Position numbers and translations under genes: made by a program. Below the pieces are notes generated by a model. That model worked only from the letters and a program-made list of their open reading frames with translations. It ran no database searches and was not told the origin of the DNA. Positions 13,908 to 15,799 of a DNA stretch of 15,799 nt are shown piece after piece. The stretch covers positions 1 through 15,799 of the forward strand of contig JBIINB010000101.1 in assembly GCA_044337705.1 (NCBI GenBank), read 5' to 3'. Source of the DNA: JBEISR01 sp044337705 (GTDB lineage Bacteria > Planctomycetota > Planctomycetia > Pirellulales > Pirellulaceae). Positions within the stretch are counted from its first letter, which is position 1, and the number at the start of each line of letters is the position of its first letter.

Positions 13908-15799
13908 CTACTGATAGAGCGCGTAGAGCAGCATGTTGATACCGATGCGGGAGGCATCCTTCCACGCGTAGCCCTTGCATGCGTTGGCGCGGCGGCTTTC
14001 CAGGGCGCAGCTGAGATCGATTGGCGAGAAGATAGCGACCACGCGGTCCTCCCACACCAGCATCTCCAGCATCGGAGGTCCCACGCGCCGCTGACCGGCC
14101 GACCCTTCGGCGTCGATCGCAGTGGCCGGTTCGACGATGGTCACCTCCCCGAGATCATAACCCTGGAACTGGCTGGTCAGCATCGGATGATCGGTTGGCA
14201 CTTTCTGCAAACGGGCTTCTGGTAGGATCAGGCTGAATTCCTTTCGGATCGATTCCGTGAATGGTTGGCTAGAACAGACCGAATCCCCAAGTAGCACACC
14301 ACCGCGCTGCAGCCAAGTTCGCAGCGCTTCCCGCTCTGTCTCCGACCACTCAAACGCAGTTCTGCCATGAACGTAAGCGACTGGATGCTGCTGCAGTTGT
14401 TCCAGAACGGCAGGGATCAGGATGGGGCTGCTGGAGACTTCGGTTGGTACTTCGCTGCGAAAGATCTCCAAGAGGTTGGGTACGGCGCGTGGCACGTCAT
14501 CAGCGCCACCGCCATGTTCCAGTTTCGGTAGGGCCAAAGTATTCCTCAGCGATGCGGTCAGGTCGGCTGTTGGCTGTACGATCTGTACGGCATCCAGTTT
14601 GTCCTTCAGTTCACGGCCCGTCGCGTAGGAGATGACGTTGATCCCGATCTTGGTGGCATTCTCGACATCCCCGCGGATGCCGCCTGGAAGATTGATGGGG
14701 GCTCCGTAGGGACGATGGATTTCCCAGCGACAGGAGAGGCTTCGTGGCGCGAAGACGACGCTGGTGCGACAGCACTGTTCCAGTCCATACAGCCAGAAGC
14801 CATCGGGAAGCGAAGCGGGGTCGATCCTCGCTTCGGTGAACCAGATGGGATGATTGGGAGGCAGCTTGCGCAGTGGCTGCTGGAAAAGCTCCTCCATCAG
14901 CTGCCGGAAACTCGCTTCAAACTCGTCGCCCTGACAGCCATCTCCCTCACATGCCTCGGCAAAGAGGAATCCCCCTTGCTCGATGTACTGTTTGAGCGCC
15001 GACTTCATCTGCGGTGTCCATTGCAGCGCCTCTCGGCCGCTCAGGAAAAGCACCGGTGCTTCCAGCAAATCGGCCACTGATGCCTCAGCCAGCCGCACCG
15101 ACTGCCAGGAGAGGTCTCGCTTCCATACTTTTTCGACATGTCCCATCAGATGCTGCACGGCGCGCCGATGCGATAGGGCAGGTTCCGGCATCTCGGGAAG
15201 CTGGCGGTGTTCCAGCCGACCGATCACTACCTGCCGCTTCCCTTTGGAAAGAAACAGCAGTGCCAGCGCGGTGTTCGTGTTGACGTCGTCCTCCGTTCCT
15301 TCCGGCTTGAACAGCCCGTCTCCGATCGGCTGTTGTCGTTTCAGGAGCTCTTCGGCTCCCTCCCGATACCAATCGTGACTTCCGATGAATCGCTGGCCGG
15401 ACAATCGCCCCACCCGCTCCAGCGCGTACAGATAGTAGTACCAGTAGCCTGCAGGATTATTCACCGGAGGATTGACCGCAGCGCTGAAGTTCCCGGCCAG
15501 CCATTGCATGCCCCGATCGACGGGAGTCACATCGATCTGACCTTGGCAGCACGACAGTCGCTCACCCTGCACCTTGGCATCCGCGAACTGCAGCGCGTCC
15601 TCAGCGATCAGCAGCGATGCGATTCCCGCGCTGGTCATGCTGCCGGTAGGCTGCATGGCGATCGGTGCGGCGGTGGCCGGAAGGTAACTCCAGCCTCCGC
15701 TGCGCTGTTGCAGACGCAGCCAGTAGGCAAGCGACATTTTCAGTGAATCGGGGGGCAGTTGGATCCCGACTCGCTGGGCTTCCCAGAGAGCCAGCAGGG
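13908..15799 (-). CDS. Toroid-repeat plus double DUF4159 protein (5' end outside window)
   Basis: At least 629 residues are present, with the N-terminus cut by the window edge. An ATG at 15737 exists, but the 20 codons before it are open and protein-like (ALWEAQRVGIQLPPDSLK) and continue the alpha/alpha-toroid repeat, so it is probably internal. Numbered from that Met, residues 1 to about 175 resemble prenyltransferase/squalene-cyclase toroid repeats (WLRLQQRSGGWSY, NTNTALALLFLSKG). Two DUF4159-like domains follow: about 205-375 (APVLFLSGREALQW, YIEQGGFLFAEACEGDGC, FAPRSLSCRWE, KIGINVISYATG) and about 415-609 (HPVAYVHGRTAFEW, WLQRGGVLLGDSVCSSQ, FSPIDLSCALE, RIGINMLLYALYQ). DUF4159 has a flavodoxin/glutamine-amidotransferase-like fold and no established function. 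In other genomes it tends to lie near MoxR-ATPase/BatA-type genes, which would be upstream, outside the window. No enzymatic active site of a true cyclase is apparent. Stop is TGA/TAG-free up to TAG at 13908-13910. Confidence 0.85.
   Translation of the reverse strand, partial: LLALWEAQRVGIQLPPDSLKMSLAYWLRLQQRSGGWSYLPATAAPIAMQPTGSMTSAGIASLLIAEDALQFADAKVQGERLSCCQGQIDVTPVDRGMQWLAGNFSAAVNPPVNNPAGYWYYYLYALERVGRLSGQRFIGSHDWYREGAEELLKRQQPIGDGLFKPEGTEDDVNTNTALALLFLSKGKRQVVIGRLEHRQLPEMPEPALSHRRAVQHLMGHVEKVWKRDLSWQSVRLAEASVADLLEAPVLFLSGREALQWTPQMKSALKQYIEQGGFLFAEACEGDGCQGDEFEASFRQLMEELFQQPLRKLPPNHPIWFTEARIDPASLPDGFWLYGLEQCCRTSVVFAPRSLSCRWEIHRPYGAPINLPGGIRGDVENATKIGINVISYATGRELKDKLDAVQIVQPTADLTASLRNTLALPKLEHGGGADDVPRAVPNLLEIFRSEVPTEVSSSPILIPAVLEQLQQHPVAYVHGRTAFEWSETEREALRTWLQRGGVLLGDSVCSSQPFTESIRKEFSLILPEARLQKVPTDHPMLTSQFQGYDLGEVTIVEPATAIDAEGSAGQRRVGPPMLEMLVWEDRVVAIFSPIDLSCALESRRANACKGYAWKDASRIGINMLLYALYQ

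Overview
The window looks like the chromosome of a planctomycete, most likely Pirellulaceae (Rhodopirellula-like); I cannot fix the genus. The evidence is the set of families rather than any marker gene. It includes a prepilin-like DUF1559 protein with an H-X9-DG C-terminus, a giant secreted 'planctomycete cytochrome' (PSCyt1 + WD40 + PSCyt2/DUF1549 + PSD1/DUF1553), its usual DUF1501 Tat-exported partner, and a DUF4159 protein. Noncoding DNA contains many short GC-rich hairpin repeats. No rRNA, tRNA, CRISPR array, transposase, integrase or phage gene was seen.

Layout: 1-163 is a 39-bp tandem repeat array, organised in 78-bp A-B pairs, that runs in from outside the window. It is followed by a 10-bp-stem hairpin and by the intrinsic terminator of a minus-strand pair. 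That pair is the DUF1559 pseudopilin-like gene (GTG start at 1863) and a small lipoprotein (start probably 833). A 382-bp divergent region holding an 8-bp perfect inverted repeat separates it from a plus-strand operon: the 1731-aa multidomain cytochrome protein (2246-7441) and the DUF1501 protein (7452-8921). The Shine-Dalgarno of the second gene overlaps the stop codon of the first, and a strong terminator follows (8980-9015). After about 400 bp of mostly featureless DNA comes an unrecognised 452-aa secreted, Ser/Pro/Gly-rich, C-terminally membrane-anchored protein (9425-10783). It converges, with a 24-bp gap, on a secreted S9 (DPP IV-type) serine peptidase (10808-13453, minus). Upstream of the peptidase, 454 bp of noncoding DNA hold two copies of a 71-bp repeat. 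The last gene (13908 to beyond 15799, minus) is a toroid-repeat plus double-DUF4159 protein whose 5' end lies outside the window.

How the genes relate: most products are predicted to be exported (Sec, lipoprotein or Tat signals), so this is an envelope/periplasm-oriented stretch. The strongest functional pairing is the cytochrome-like protein with the DUF1501 protein. These families occur as adjacent pairs in many copies per planctomycete genome and are often suggested, without biochemical proof known to me, to act in breakdown of complex substrates. DUF1559 plus a small carboxypeptidase-regulatory-like lipoprotein is another recurrent planctomycete pair of unknown function. I see no defence, mobile or biosynthetic system. 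The items most worth following are the single-chain fusion architecture of the cytochrome protein, the uncharacterised 452-aa membrane protein with its odd leader, the internally duplicated DUF4159 protein, and the two repeat families.
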